Shown: positions 1 through 10,655 of the stretch, piece after piece
How the letters are laid out: the number at the start of each line of letters is the position of its first letter
How positions within the stretch are numbered: position 1 is the first letter of the stretch
Origin: Cymodocea nodosa
Lineage: Eukaryota > Streptophyta > Magnoliopsida > Alismatales > Cymodoceaceae
Direction: 5' to 3'
Assembly (NCBI GenBank): GCA_036874045.1
Contig: CM072347.1
Location: forward strand, 9,798,501 to 9,862,500
Length of the DNA stretch: 64,000 nucleotides
Made by a program: the position numbers and the translations under genes
The notes under the pieces: model-generated
Databases searched by the model: none
Seen by the model: only the letters and a program-made list of their open reading frames with translations
What the model was told of the DNA's origin: nothing

Positions 1-1012
1 CAAAGTTCTTTTTCAAAACTAATTTTGAATTGTATAAAACCTGATCTTTATGCACACTGCTCTTTTTTTTCTCTTTGCTTAGCTTTTGTATCTCTTCTTC
101 TCTAGTTGTCGAATTTCTAGACTTCTTGCGTTTGCTGTTGCTCCTTTTCTAAAATTGCTTGGAATTTCAAATTTCTTCTGATGTTGGAGAACTTTCAGAA
201 TATGAATATTCAAACTTAACTTTTCAGTTAGGGATCCAGATTGAATATTCAGACTTGGTTTTTTAGATTGGGATCCTCTATTGTAATGTAGCTCGTACTC
301 TCTATTAGTAGTCGAACTCTGTTGTCTTTCACGTTCAGCATGTTCATCCACTTGATCCACAATCCATAATCCATAATCCACGTACTAATTTTCTCTTTAA
401 TCCAAATTACTTTCTATTTAAATTTCCACTTACTTCACTAACATTTTGAGTTTCCACGATCTCCACTCGTAGATACATCGAAACTTTATCTTCCTGGAGT
501 CTTGTAGAATATCTTCTAAGTCTTCGATTTAGTCAAACATTTATCCTTTAACTCTTGTAAAAACTCGAACACTTATCCTTTAACTCTTCGAGTTTTTTTT
601 TTTTTTGCACCTGCAAAACACGTGACTAAATAGAGAAACTTTTCTATTCGTTAGTCCTATAAAACTCAAACAGTTATCTATCCATGCGTATAAAAACTCG
701 AACAGTTATCTAACTATTCGATTTTTCATTACCGAACGCACATAGAAAACACGTGACAACTTAAAACATTAAAAACACACGTGTAGATAACTTAACTATA
801 TGAGTTTTTAGCATAAAGTATTCGACAAAAATGAAACGTTAACTATCCGAAAGTTTAACTATTGCAAATCTAGCTCTTCGGAAATATTTAATTTATCCGA
901 CATAAAAATGAAACTTTCCGATAATCTGTTAACTATTATACTTAGAGAATATTATGTAGACTTATTTAAATATGTTAATAAAGCATATATCATCAAAATT
1001 AAATAACTAACA
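1..1012 (-). mobile_element. Truncated Copia-type LTR (family C), fossil
   Basis: This is the U3-side part of an LTR in minus orientation, cut by the left edge of the window. Read on the minus strand it starts TGTTAG at 1012. It matches, in inverse orientation, the LTR at 25399-26538, including the stretch with repeated 'aaaactcgaa...gttatc' motifs and CACGTG boxes. It abuts Gypsy pol sequence at 1013, so it probably inserted there, but its other end lies outside the window and no target duplication can be checked. Small open frames in it are not convincing genes. Assignment to Copia rests on the TG start and on the U5 end of the second copy ('aattcaccctcctcttg'). Confidence 0.7.
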
Positions 1013-1107
1013 AAGGCAAAAGTAGATCTCATAGCCAACTTACCAATCCCTAAATCAATAAAAGATATAAGAGCATTCTTGGGCCATGTAGGCTTTTATA
1101 GATGGTT

Positions 1108-2690
1108 TGTTGAGTATTTTTGTTTTGATGATGTGTGCTGAATGAAAATAATCATATTTGCTCAATTACTATTGCTTGTGAAAAGAAATTAAAATCATCA
1201 ATTAATATAGAAAAAGTTTACTGATATAAATACTTGTCTGTATTGGATCTGAAATTAATAACTAATCCTTTCGTTGCATTAATTTCTCATTTAGCTAAAC
1301 GTTAAGTTAACGTGTGTTTTTATTGAAAAGCATGATATGTTTTAATGTTATATCTTCTGTATCATGAATAGTGCACGTTTAGACAACTCATTAAGTTAGA
1401 GTTTTGTTTGTATAGAGGTCATGTGAGAACTCGTTAAGTTAGAGGCTTAAAGGTTAAAATAGGTCACGTGATAACTCGTTAAGTTAGTGAGTAAAAGAAG
1501 AGACGAACTCGTTAAGTTAGTGTTATACACGTGGTGAAATTATAAGTTACGAATGTTATATTGTATCACGTGAGGTGCACATGTTTAACTCGTTAAGTTA
1601 ACATAACTAAACGCGTTGAGTTGCTATATTAAACACTAAGGCAACGCGTTAGGTTAGCGTTATAAACTTAAGTTGTTATTTTTGCACGTGGTAAAATTCT
1701 TATTATAAAAACATTTGTTTATTACTGGTTCGTTGAGTTATCATAACACAACGGAGATGGTTCATTGAGATAGCATAACACCACGGACTTAGTTCGTTGA
1801 GTTAGCTACAGTACTTGTCACGTGAAATAGCACATGGTGAACTCGTTAAGTTAGAAACATTAAGTTATATATATATACTTGTGTTACTCGTTTAGTTAAC
1901 ATTAAAGTAACGACTTCTTATTACACTGATGAAAAATTTTTAGACGAGTAAGTTTATTTTCAGGAAATTTTTCAGAGATCTAGGACTGATGATTAAAGAA
2001 AATTTGAAATATAAACGTGGGTTAGAACGTGTGTGTTTTGATGAAGGAAAAAGAAAAGACGTGGAGAAGTGGAAAACTGGTAGTGGTTAAACGTGAAGGA
2101 TATGCATGAAATGAAGATACAGTATAAAAGGCATAGAATTCTCGTTGATCAATTTATCCTTGCACACAAAATGAAAAATCTTTTCAAGGATCAAACCATC
2201 CCTGCACACCAAAAGAAAAATCTTTTTCAGGGATCAAAAACACCTCTTCGGGAAAAATCTCTCAAGTGGAAGAAAATTCAGTGAAGCATAAAAAGGTAAG
2301 ATTTTCGTCACTAAAGATTTGAAGTATCAGAAGAAAGCAAATTCGGTGAAGCATGAAAAGACAAGATATTCGTCATTGAAGAATTGCTGAAGAAGAAAAA
2401 GAAGAAGAAGAAAGATCTCAAACAGGGAGAAAAGTTTTAAATTCCGCAAATTAGTTTTCTCTATTTGTAGTTATGAAATTGTTTAGATGATACATGATAT
2501 CGAAATATAATTGCATCTACAATTTCTAAGGAGAATTGAATTGTATATTGTAATTGAAACCTTGAATAAAAATGATTTTATGAAAACAATGTCTCGACTT
2601 GTTTTTGAGTTTTAAAGTTTCAATTATATTTCAGAAAATATTAAAAATACACAATTCACCCCCCCTCTTGTGTAGCCATACGATCCTACA
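1108..2690 (+). mobile_element. Solo LTR of the Copia 1 (Sirevirus-like) family
   Basis: A complete LTR of about 1.58 kb runs from TGTTGAGTATTTTTG to CGATCCTACA. It is flanked by TGGTT (1103-1107) and CGGTT (2691-2695), a 5-bp target duplication with one difference. It sits inside Gypsy pol, whose reading resumes on the other side. It matches the reverse complement of the Copia 1 LTRs at 10656 and 21076. U3 holds repeated AACTCGTTAAGTT motifs and CACGTG boxes. With no internal region, it is most likely the product of LTR-LTR recombination. Confidence 0.92.
2123..2129 (+). promoter_or_regulatory. TATA box of the solo Copia LTR
   Basis: TATAAAA within 'cagtataaaaggcatag' in the middle of the LTR. 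The same site is present in the Copia 1 LTRs, on the minus strand at 21701-21707. It fits the U3 promoter of the family; activity is not known. Confidence 0.6.
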
Positions 2691-3133
2691 CGGTTTATCA
2701 AGGATTTTAGTAAAATTGCCTATCCTTTAATGCTCTTATTATCAAAGGACACATCATTTGAATTTTCAAAAGATTGTCGTGATGCCTTTGAGGAACTTAA
2801 GAGAGTCCTAGTCTCTACACCTATTGTGCACCCTCCTATTTGGTCTCACCCATTCGAGTTGATGTGTGATGCCTTAGATTATGCAGTAGGGGTAGTTTTA
2901 GGACAAAAGGTAGATAACTTACCTAGGGTAATTTACTATGCAACAAAAACCTTAAACCCGACCCAAGTAAACTACACTGTTACAGAGAAGGAATTCTTAG
3001 CTATAGTGTTTGCCCTTGAGAAAATCCGTTCTTATCTTTTAGGGTCAAAGACTATCATTTACACTGATCACTTAGCTATCAAGTTCTTCTTAGCTAAGCA
3101 AGATGCAAAAGCTAGGCTAGTTAGGTGGATCCT

Positions 3134-4922
3134 TGTTTAGAATGAAAAAGTGCATATTATTAACGGTTAAATGATGGTTAATTGCATAATATTTAGCTTA
3201 TCATATGAGAATTAAGCCATTATGTTATAATTGCACTGTTATATGCTTTAATTGAAGAATCTGCTTAATTTTGGGGAATTAATGTTAATTTAGTACATTT
3301 ATGAATTGTCAGTAAATTGCAAGCTGTGAAATTCTTAAGTATCTGAAAATGCATCTGAGCATCGGATAGTTAGACCTGTAACTCTCCGAAATGTTATTTT
3401 ATGTTTAAACTGCTGCTGACACGTGTCGAGATCTAGTAGATTTACTTAAGTTATAACTCGTTAAGTTAGCATAACTGTACGCATTGAGTTGCTATATTGA
3501 ACACTAAGGCAACGCGTTAGGTTAGCGTTATAAACTTAAGTTGTTATTTTTGCACGTGTTTTATAGTTAAATCAACGAAGGAAGTCCATTGAGTTATCTG
3601 TAACTCCACAGACTATATATTTTCTAATATGCCACTATAGCAATTGCAGGAACAGATAGTTGGAAGGAAAAACCACGTTTGCACGTATCACGTAAGAATT
3701 CAATCGCATAGGAAGAAAGAAATCATCGGCGTTGATTTGAAGGAAGGAAATCCAACCGACCATTCAAGCAGAAGCAATTACTACTGAAGAAATATAAAAG
3801 AAAAGAAGTAAAAAAGAAGAAGGGTGTGATCGATGGACGGCTAGTGTATATAGAGGAGGAGCACCGAGCTTTTTGTAGAAAGTATCGGCGATTCTCCGAA
3901 GTATCACACCAACCATCGTATCACCACCATAATCACTAATCATTGGAGGTCTATGAGGATACTTGCCTGATGTCAGGTTGATTCCGAGCCAAACACAGTG
4001 CCTGACAACCACTGTGAGGAGTGATCACGTCGCGGGAAGGGAAGCCATTTTCACCAAGCGCCGACTCATATTTCAGGAGATCGTAAAGCTTTTAGCCTTG
4101 GCTTCGGGTTGATGCCTGTATGCTGAAGAGGAGATCAGTGGTGTAATCGCGTTGCAAGTAGTGTCAGAAGTATTTACTTTCAAGTGAGATTACTTTATAT
4201 TTCACCTTTCGCCCATCACATCAAAACAAAAATACCAAAAACAATTTATCTTTGTTTGTATGTTGTATTTGAGTGTTGTATTGTTTGTGTTGTATCGTGA
4301 TTAATGTTATTTGTATCAGTTTTATGATTGTTTTATGTTAGTTTTAATTTTACAGTTTACTGCAATTGGTTCGTACAAAAAAACTTAAAGATTTTAATGG
4401 TGACTGTTTGAATCATTTGAATGTTAGTATTGCTTAATGATAAATCCAATGTTAACTAGCATTAAAAAGCTTAATTGATGTTATTTACAATCTGTGAAAT
4501 TGCCCAATGGTTGGCCGAATTCCTCTGTAAATAGCAGTATTATAAAGGAGAGACAAGCTTGTGGAGTTAACTTAAGTCCACGAGGATAGTCCGTTGAGTT
4601 ATCTATAACTCAACGAACTTAGTCCGTTGAGTTAACTGTAACTCAACAGAGTGCTTATTGAATATAAATTTGAATTGTTCACAATCAAACATTTCTTAAA
4701 TTCGTTAGCAATTCCCTGTGGGATCGACCTGTACTTGCACATTGATACAATAGACACTGTGCACTTGCAGTTAAAGTACAAATTGGAATTAATATTTAAA
4801 TTGTATTAAAGGTTGTTTTTTTACTTCTAAAAGAAAGAATAGGCATAAAGATAAATTAACTAATTAAAAATAGAAGTAACAAATCCAAGTTTTTCTAGTG
4901 TAGTGCTGGGAAAACCCAAACA
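3134..4922 (+). mobile_element. Solo LTR of Gypsy family A
   Basis: A complete LTR of about 1.79 kb starts TGTTTAGAATGAAAAAGTGC and ends CCCAAACA. It is flanked by ATCCT on both sides (3129-3133 and 4923-4927). It interrupts the RNase H domain of the surrounding Gypsy pol. The same LTR family appears at 23232-25226, 33657-35737, 39407-49218 (split), 49549-50848 and 54935-56916. The antisense frame at 3764-4012 recurs in other copies but is only a shadow of conserved LTR sequence. Confidence 0.92.
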
Positions 4923-5229
4923 ATCCTCCTACTCCAAGAATTTGATATAGAAATTCGAGATAAGAAAGGTAGTGAAAACATTGTGGCTGACCATTTGTCT
5001 CACCCTATCACACCCCAAGAGGGAGTACCTATCAATGATTCGTTCCTTGATGAACAGTTGATGGCGGTAACTCCAATCCCTTGGTTTGCTGATATTGTAA
5101 ACTATTTAGTGACAAAGCAAGTGCCTAAAAATTGGTCAAGCCAATAAATTAAGAGATTTATGGCCAAGGTAAGAGAATACCATTGGGATGATCCATACCT
5201 TTACAAATCTTGTCAAGACTTGATTATTA

Positions 5230-6720
5230 GAAGATGCATCCCTGATTTGAAGTTCATACCTCTCTCACATCACTCACCAATGGTTCGACGAAATTAATTT
5301 CACAAACATGATCACTCCCTAAACTATCCTCAATAGCTAAGTCAGACTCAATGTCTAGGTCACTTTCTTCCTAGGTGGATAAGATTCCTCACTACTTGAC
5401 ATGAAAATTTCCTCTCCTTCATCATCATCTAAAGCTTCATCTATGAAACTCACTTGAAAATTCCCATTAGTTAAAGATTTTTTTTCATGATGTTCTCCAA
5501 AAATATTTAAGTCAACCTTAGAGTCACCATAAACTATTTGCATAGATCCATCTCTACATCCTATGTAAGCATCAATTGTGGCAAGGAAGGGCCTTCCTAG
5601 AATTAGAGGCACATTTTGTTTTCTATTAGGTGACAATTAACTTTCTAATACTATAAAATCTATTGGGTAGACAAAGTTCTCAACTTTTATTAAGATATCT
5701 TCCACTACCCCTAGAGGAGTCCTATAAGAATGGTCTGCTAGTTGGATTAGGATCTTAATGGGTTTAATGCCAAGACCTAACTCTACATAAATACTGGATG
5801 ACATTACGTTTACACCGGCTCCTAGATCAATCAATGCCCTCTCAAAATAGGTGTCTCATATGGTACAAGAAATAGTAGGAGTCCCTGGATCACTAAACTT
5901 CTTGGGCATACTTTGACAAAAATAAGCGCCTATAGATTCTGCTAAGCAAGCTTTCCTAGGTAGTTTCCTAGCTGTTTTTCATGTGCAAACATCCTTTAGG
6001 AACTTGGCATAGGCAAGTATCTGTTGAATAGCATCTAATAAAGGAATATTAATCCTTACTTGCTTGAATATTTCCCTAAGTTCACCTAACTGTGCATCTT
6101 GATTTTTACTTCTTAGTCTATGGGGAAAAGGAGTAGGAAGGGACTCTAAAGAATTTCCCAAGTCATCCACCTTACCCTTGTTCTTTTCCATATGCACAAG
6201 TTGCTCGACTTCTCCTGATTTGTTAGGATGGGGATTTTGCTCTTCAAAAGGAGTCAAAGGAACTGGGGGAAGAGCTCCCTTACCCGATCTTAGAGTTACA
6301 AAAGCCTCCACCTCCTCATTTTCACAACGAGGCATGGGTCCTATCCATACATCCTCATCTAATTCCAACTTCATAGGGGTGCTGGCAATTCTTGTTAACT
6401 CTAATAGCTGAATGGATGAATTCAACTCATCCAAAGCCTTGGATAAATCCACCTTTTGTTCACACTTTACTATGTCAACATTAGATGTCTCAACTTATGG
6501 TCTCATTTGACACTCACTAGAACTAGCTTCATTTGTATTAATATTCAAACATGGCATGGATAAATCTGAGAAAACATTTGAATGTGCACCTACAGTATCA
6601 TTTAACATGTAAAATGGATAATCAGAAGCAAGATGATCATTTAACTTGCATTTAAAACATGTAGGTGTGAGGTCAAATTCACAATTATCAATTTTAATCT
6701 TATGATGATTATCCATTGGA
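5230..6720 (-). mobile_element. Gypsy gag C-terminus and protease remnant (Athila/Tat-like)
   Basis: Read on the minus strand from 6720, the frames give a zinc-knuckle-like CFKCKLNDHLASDYP, then a coiled and acidic region with VTLRSGK, then PFPHRLRSK and the conserved pre-protease block IFKQVRINIPLLDAIQQ. A retropepsin domain follows, with the active-site region DLGAGVNVM and the flap/end motif LILGRPFLATIDAYI. This order is typical of Athila/Tat-type Gypsy elements. The capsid part of gag is not present. The remnant is broken in a handful of places and lies tail-to-tail with the pol remnant at 1013-5250. The two could be parts of one element separated by an inversion. Confidence 0.85.
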
Positions 6721-7359
6721 ATTAAAAATGATATGCAATGCTAGACAAGTGAACTAACCTACTTAACATGCACTTAGATCCTCAGCAATTTAAAAGAATC
6801 TGCAATATAATAATAGAATTAGAAAACGATTACTCTTTAATTCCACTTAAGACCTCATTTTCTTTAACTCATTAAATTACAAGATCTTACATTCATGCCA
6901 CTATTCAATAAAAACTCATACACAAATTAAGATTATTCAATCACATGTAGAATTATGTCATGAATAATTAAGACAATTATTATAGGTGCATCTATAATAA
7001 TATTTCATTAAGATGATGAAAATATAATTTATATTCTTATCATGCATCACTTTTATATCTTAATACTAAATCTTTAGAAATCATAAGTGCAATTGATAAG
7101 TGAAGAACATGCGTGCAATAAAATTGTGTTCCATGTAATTTATCCTAAATAACTAAGTGTCTAGACAAGGGTTATTAAATTTAACATTAATTCCATTAAA
7201 GGTAGATTTGTGCATTATTTCATTTTTAATTCATAAAAACATGCATAGCCTAAAAATATAACTTTCATGTAATTCAATATAAAAATAATATACTATGCAC
7301 TTGAAATCCATAAAATGCATGCTTTAACATATAATAAAATGCACAAATCTTAACTTTAC
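6721..7359. other. AT-rich stretch without a gene
   Basis: About 640 bases with no coding frame, no clear LTR end and no repeat that I can match elsewhere in the window. By position it may be leader sequence of the minus-strand gag remnant to its left. It ends where homology to the F-box element begins, near 7360. Confidence 0.4.
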
Positions 7360-7556
7360 ATTAACTCAACGAAGTCTGTTGAATTAACCTTAACTCCACG
7401 AGGTCAATAATATAATATAAGGTCACTCTGTTGAGTTATCTATAACTCAACTAAGTTAGTCCGTGGAGTTAACAACAGTAACCGAAGCTAGTCCGTTGAG
7501 TTAACTATAACTCAACGAGGTAGCAGAAACCAGAAAGAATGCAAACGTTAATGATT

Positions 7557-7946
7557 TAGATATTACTTATGCTAGAAACCAGAAAGATAACTTTGGAAAT
7601 TCTTATAACCCTAATTGGAGAAATCACCTGAATCTATCTTGGAGAAACAACAATTTCCTGGGAGGAGAAAATATAAATGACAAAAATATAAGTTATGAAG
7701 CATTAATTCAATAAGGATCTAGAATAGAGAAATTAGAAAAGATAATCCAACAATTAAACAATCGTCTAGATCTTGTATTTGGAAATGCTGCCATTCAAAA
7801 TCAAAATATGAATAGAAATATACCCCCTAGACAGAAGAAATCAATAGAAGTTGGACCTATTGGAGGATTGTCAATGCAAGCAGTACCTAACCTTGTCAAC
7901 AGAACTGTTAATGAAATTAATACCTCCTATGGGAGGGAAGCTAAAT
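7557..7946 (+). mobile_element. Gag C-terminal remnant in F-box element copy A
   Basis: The frame shows ARNQKDNFGNSYNPNWRNH followed by a coiled-coil region (EALIQ...IEKLEKIIQQLNN) and MNRNIPPR. The 'YNPNWRNHPNLSW' type of motif follows the capsid part in Athila/Tat gag proteins. The same sequence lies at the end of the longer gag in copy B (60253-61257). The capsid portion is absent here, lost relative to copy B. Confidence 0.8.
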
Positions 7947-8168
7947 GAAGTAGTAGAACTAAAGTAACTATGTATAATATAGTAAGTAGAAAAATATAAA
8001 AACATAAAAAATGTAAGTTTAATTATTGTTAGTAATATCATAGAGTTATTACTTAACTCAACGAACTTAGTCCGTTGAGTTATGACCTAACTCCACAAGG
8101 GTGTGTAAGTAGCTATGTTAATTTTGTCTTTGTTAAGTTTTTGTTTATGTTATACAAAATCACAATAG

Positions 8169-9304
8169 ATGGAATTGATGAAATTGCCACTAGATGCATT
8201 GAGGGAAGTACTAAGTAACCTGTCAGCTAAAAATTTATGCAGATTGTGTTGTGTATCAAAGGAAATCAAAGACTGTGTTAGAGAAAAATATTTTCATGGA
8301 CTACAAGCTACAAAAATGACTAAGATTAGAGATGGATTTTTATGGAAGTCATTTAATCGTAGTTCAATCTGCTATGAATATCTGAATATGGAAGAAACTA
8401 CTGGAATTCCACCTAATTAGAAGGAATAGATTATATTATGGGGATGGATGAAGGATTAATTATATACAGAACCAAACCAAGGTATGTAGTTCTGTTACTC
8501 GACATTTTGATTAGAAATCCTATCATAAGAGAAGAATGGAATATAGGAAGGCCTAATAGATTTGAAGTACCAACTAAAAATTGTGGGTCAGCTTTAATCT
8601 TTTCTTATAAAAATTCGACCATTCCTGAAAAATTATATTACTAAAGACCAACTGGAAATTGGGATGAAGATTTATGTTTAAGTGTGTATGATTTTCTGAA
8701 TAGATCTTGGACTGAAAATACTATGATATATCTAGGACAGAAAGCTTTAATTAACAGCATACATGTCATACTTGATGGATATATATATCTAGTCACAAAT
8801 ATATCAGTTGCATTTAGATCTGATTTATACATCGTAAGCATAAATAGTTATGATGATGATTTTATAGAAATATTACCTATACCGAGTGATATAGCTAAAC
8901 CACCGTCTTCAGAATATGATAAAATTCAATTAGGAATGTGGTATAATGAATATGATGATCCTACTTTATGTCTGATAAGATGGTGGGATGAATTGAGGAA
9001 ATTTCAAATATGGATTATGAAAGACCTAAATGAATGGAAGTGGGAAGAAGAATATAGTGAAATAGATGTAGAAATAGAAACGGCTACATTATCTTGGAAT
9101 AGAAGAGGATCTCTTTCTGCATTTTATTTCATTAATGGTAATACACTTATATTTAGTATTGATAACATACTACAAGTTTACAAGCTAAAAAGGAAAACGG
9201 ATTGCATTAAAACAGAATTAATAGCAAGAAGAATTATGCCTAAAAAGTTTGCATGGACTGACACATTTATTCCATTTGTTACCACTTTTCAATCATGTTC
9301 TTAA
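8169..9304 (+). pseudogene. F-box/FBA protein gene carried by the Gypsy-type element (copy A)
   Basis: A frame of about 375 codons, broken in a few places. The N-terminus is a clear F-box (MELMKLPLDALREVLSNLSA, then LCRLCCVSKEIKDCV), the motif that binds SKP1 in SCF ubiquitin ligases. The C-terminal half has the look of an F-box-associated (FBA) beta-propeller region: FLNRSWTENT, then WWDELRKFQIWIMKDLNEWK and a GSLSAFYFINGNTLIFSIDN stretch ending in YKLKRK. No intron is apparent. It follows gag where pol would be expected and precedes A-rich sequence. The ATG chosen begins the F-box and is shared with copy B. The copies differ at about 16% of residues where compared, and most nucleotide differences in the first 60 codons change the amino acid, so I see no sign of constraint between them. 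Confidence 0.85.
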
Positions 9305-9775
9305 ACTGTGATTTTGTAATTTTAATGTTGTGTGTATTTTGCATTTATTCTTAGAAAAAAAAAAAAAATTAGTTTTAGTTTTATTTTATAAGAAAAAAGA
9401 AAAAAAAACAAAATATCAATCCAATTTGTTGGTATCTATTTTGGGAAACCAACTAGCTTGCTTGTGAGCCACCAAAGGCATAGGAGTCTGGGTTCCACAC
9501 AAGACATTGATTTAACAAGTTATGTTTTGTTATTTTGTTATATATTCTACTTTTATTTGTGAATAAAAAGTTTTTCAGAATCAAAAATCGAAAGATATGA
9601 AGGAGATACAAAAGGATAAGGTATGTAATTGATTACTTATCCTGAATTTACATTTAAACTCAGTTCGTGGAGTTATTCATTAACTCAACGAATTAAGTTC
9701 GTTGAGTTAGGTGCTAAGTCAACGAAACAATATTCATGTCTACTACAATTACTGTATTTATTGTAAAATCTTTTA
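9305..9775 (+). other. Non-coding sequence after the F-box gene, with A-rich tracts
   Basis: About 50 bases after the stop there is a run of roughly 15 A, then further A-rich tracts to about 9415. A conserved block follows ('gggaaaccaactagcttgc', 'gccaccaaaggcatagg') that is also present in copy B around 58555-58620. Near 9660-9725 there are inverted repeats of the AACTCAACG / CGTTGAGTT type. No reading frame is convincing. Confidence 0.6.
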
Positions 9776-9814
9776 CATTGAGGACAATGCAAAATGTAGG
9801 TATGAGGGAGGAGG
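9776..9814 (+). other. Purine-rich motif of the plant Gypsy 3' end type (first)
   Basis: 'acattgaggacaatgc' followed by 'tatgagggaggagg'. The 'gaggacaatg...gggggag' pair is common near the 3' end of plant Gypsy elements. Copy B has the same at about 58230-58270 on the minus strand with an uninterrupted GGGGGAG. A second polypurine tract adjoins the LTR itself. Confidence 0.6.
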
Positions 9815-9849
9815 TAATTAAAGTAACGTCCATGTAATTTTGTTAATTA

Positions 9850-10655
9850 AAGGAATTAGAATGGTACTACAAAAGTTTTGTGGAAATTGAAAATTTTTTT
9901 TATGAATTTGCTGTAACTATCCAATAATTGAAATTGTCAAATTTTTAGGAATTGTAACTACATGAATATTATATTTAGAATCCTATATAAGATGATACAA
10001 AATTTTACTATTCATACAAATCTAGATATAGTATCTTATGTTTTTATTGAATTTTATGAGTTTAACAGTTTCACGATTTTAAAAAGAAATCAAAATGCTT
10101 AACTAAAACTCAGTAAATTATCTAAAATCCTGAAAGAGCTGAAATGTTGATTTTTGGATTAAATGAAATACATATGATCAAGGATACATTTAATTTAATT
10201 GATTAAACTTGTAGAATGATTTATGTGTAGATCTTATTAAACTATAGAAAAAGTATGAGCTTATTTATATGGATTCATATTTTCAGTAAATAATAGAAGC
10301 AAGACTATATGAGATTTGTGTTTTATTGCATCTGTATTAATGAAATACGTATATATATCGTGTTGAAAAGAAAAAAAATATGGAAAAAAGAGAAAAACTT
10401 TGAGAGTTTATTGACTTGTTTAATCACAAGCCTTTTGTACTTGAGCAGATGGGTATGTAAGGATTGTTGACCTGAAAAAGGACTCTTTAAATCTGGCAAC
10501 CTAAGATCCTGATTAGATCTAGGATTGTTGACTGAAAGCTCGATACATGGGTACATTAAAAAGCTCTTGTATGATTTAAGAATTTCAAATTAACTTTTAA
10601 AGTACAAATATGCATATACTGCTCTGAAAAGATAAAAGTGTTTTGTGAAATACAG
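9850..10655 (+). repeat. Non-coding module shared with Copia 1, first part
   Basis: This stretch, continuing at 22759-23150 after the Copia 1 insertion, aligns with the region between pol and ORF3 of Copia 1 (about 15520-16640, minus) and of its relative at 31113-32220 (plus). Landmarks in the same order are 'ttgattaaacttgtagaat', 'aagtatgagctta', 'ttttattgcatct' and 'ggtatgtaaggattgttg', then 'ggattgttgactgaaagct'. It is also in copy B (56990-58190). It has no conserved long frame. Its role is unknown. Confidence 0.8.
10651..10655. repeat. Target site duplication of Copia 1, left
   Basis: TACAG immediately before the TGTAGG end of Copia 1. The same five bases follow the element at 22754-22758. 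Copy B of the F-box element carries the uninterrupted sequence here ('ttgtaaaatacagaaatct' on the minus strand), which confirms the insertion point. Confidence 0.95.

Larger units (their letters stand above)
1013..5250 (+). mobile_element. Gypsy pol remnant (RT end, RNase H, integrase N-terminus), split by two solo LTRs
   Basis: Three pieces (1013-1107, 2696-3133, 4928-about 5250) are consecutive parts of one Ty3/Gypsy pol region. The first shows the end of reverse transcriptase (frame with FLGHVGFYRWF). The second is an RNase H domain of the RNase_H-like RT family (PFELMCDALDYAVGVVLGQ, then TVTEKEFLAIVFALEKIRSY and IYTDHLAIKFFLAK). The third carries the end of RNase H (ADHLSH) and the start of the integrase zinc-binding region (EYHWDDPYLYKSC). 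The family matches Athila/Tat-like non-chromovirus Gypsy elements. It is clearly broken, with two large insertions and several smaller lesions. It ends near 5250 against an oppositely oriented Gypsy piece. Confidence 0.88.

Noticed and set aside
3764-4012. Antisense frame recurring in several family-A LTRs (also near 34525-34794 and 55849-56172)
   Set aside because: It lies wholly inside LTRs, opposite to the element's direction, has no domain, and its length varies between copies. Conservation follows from the LTR sequence itself.
10323-10556. Antisense 77-79 codon frame in the module of both F-box elements (also 57490-57729)
   Set aside because: Open in both Gypsy-type copies but not kept open in the Copia versions of the module. 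Ends in low-complexity sequence and has no recognisable domain.
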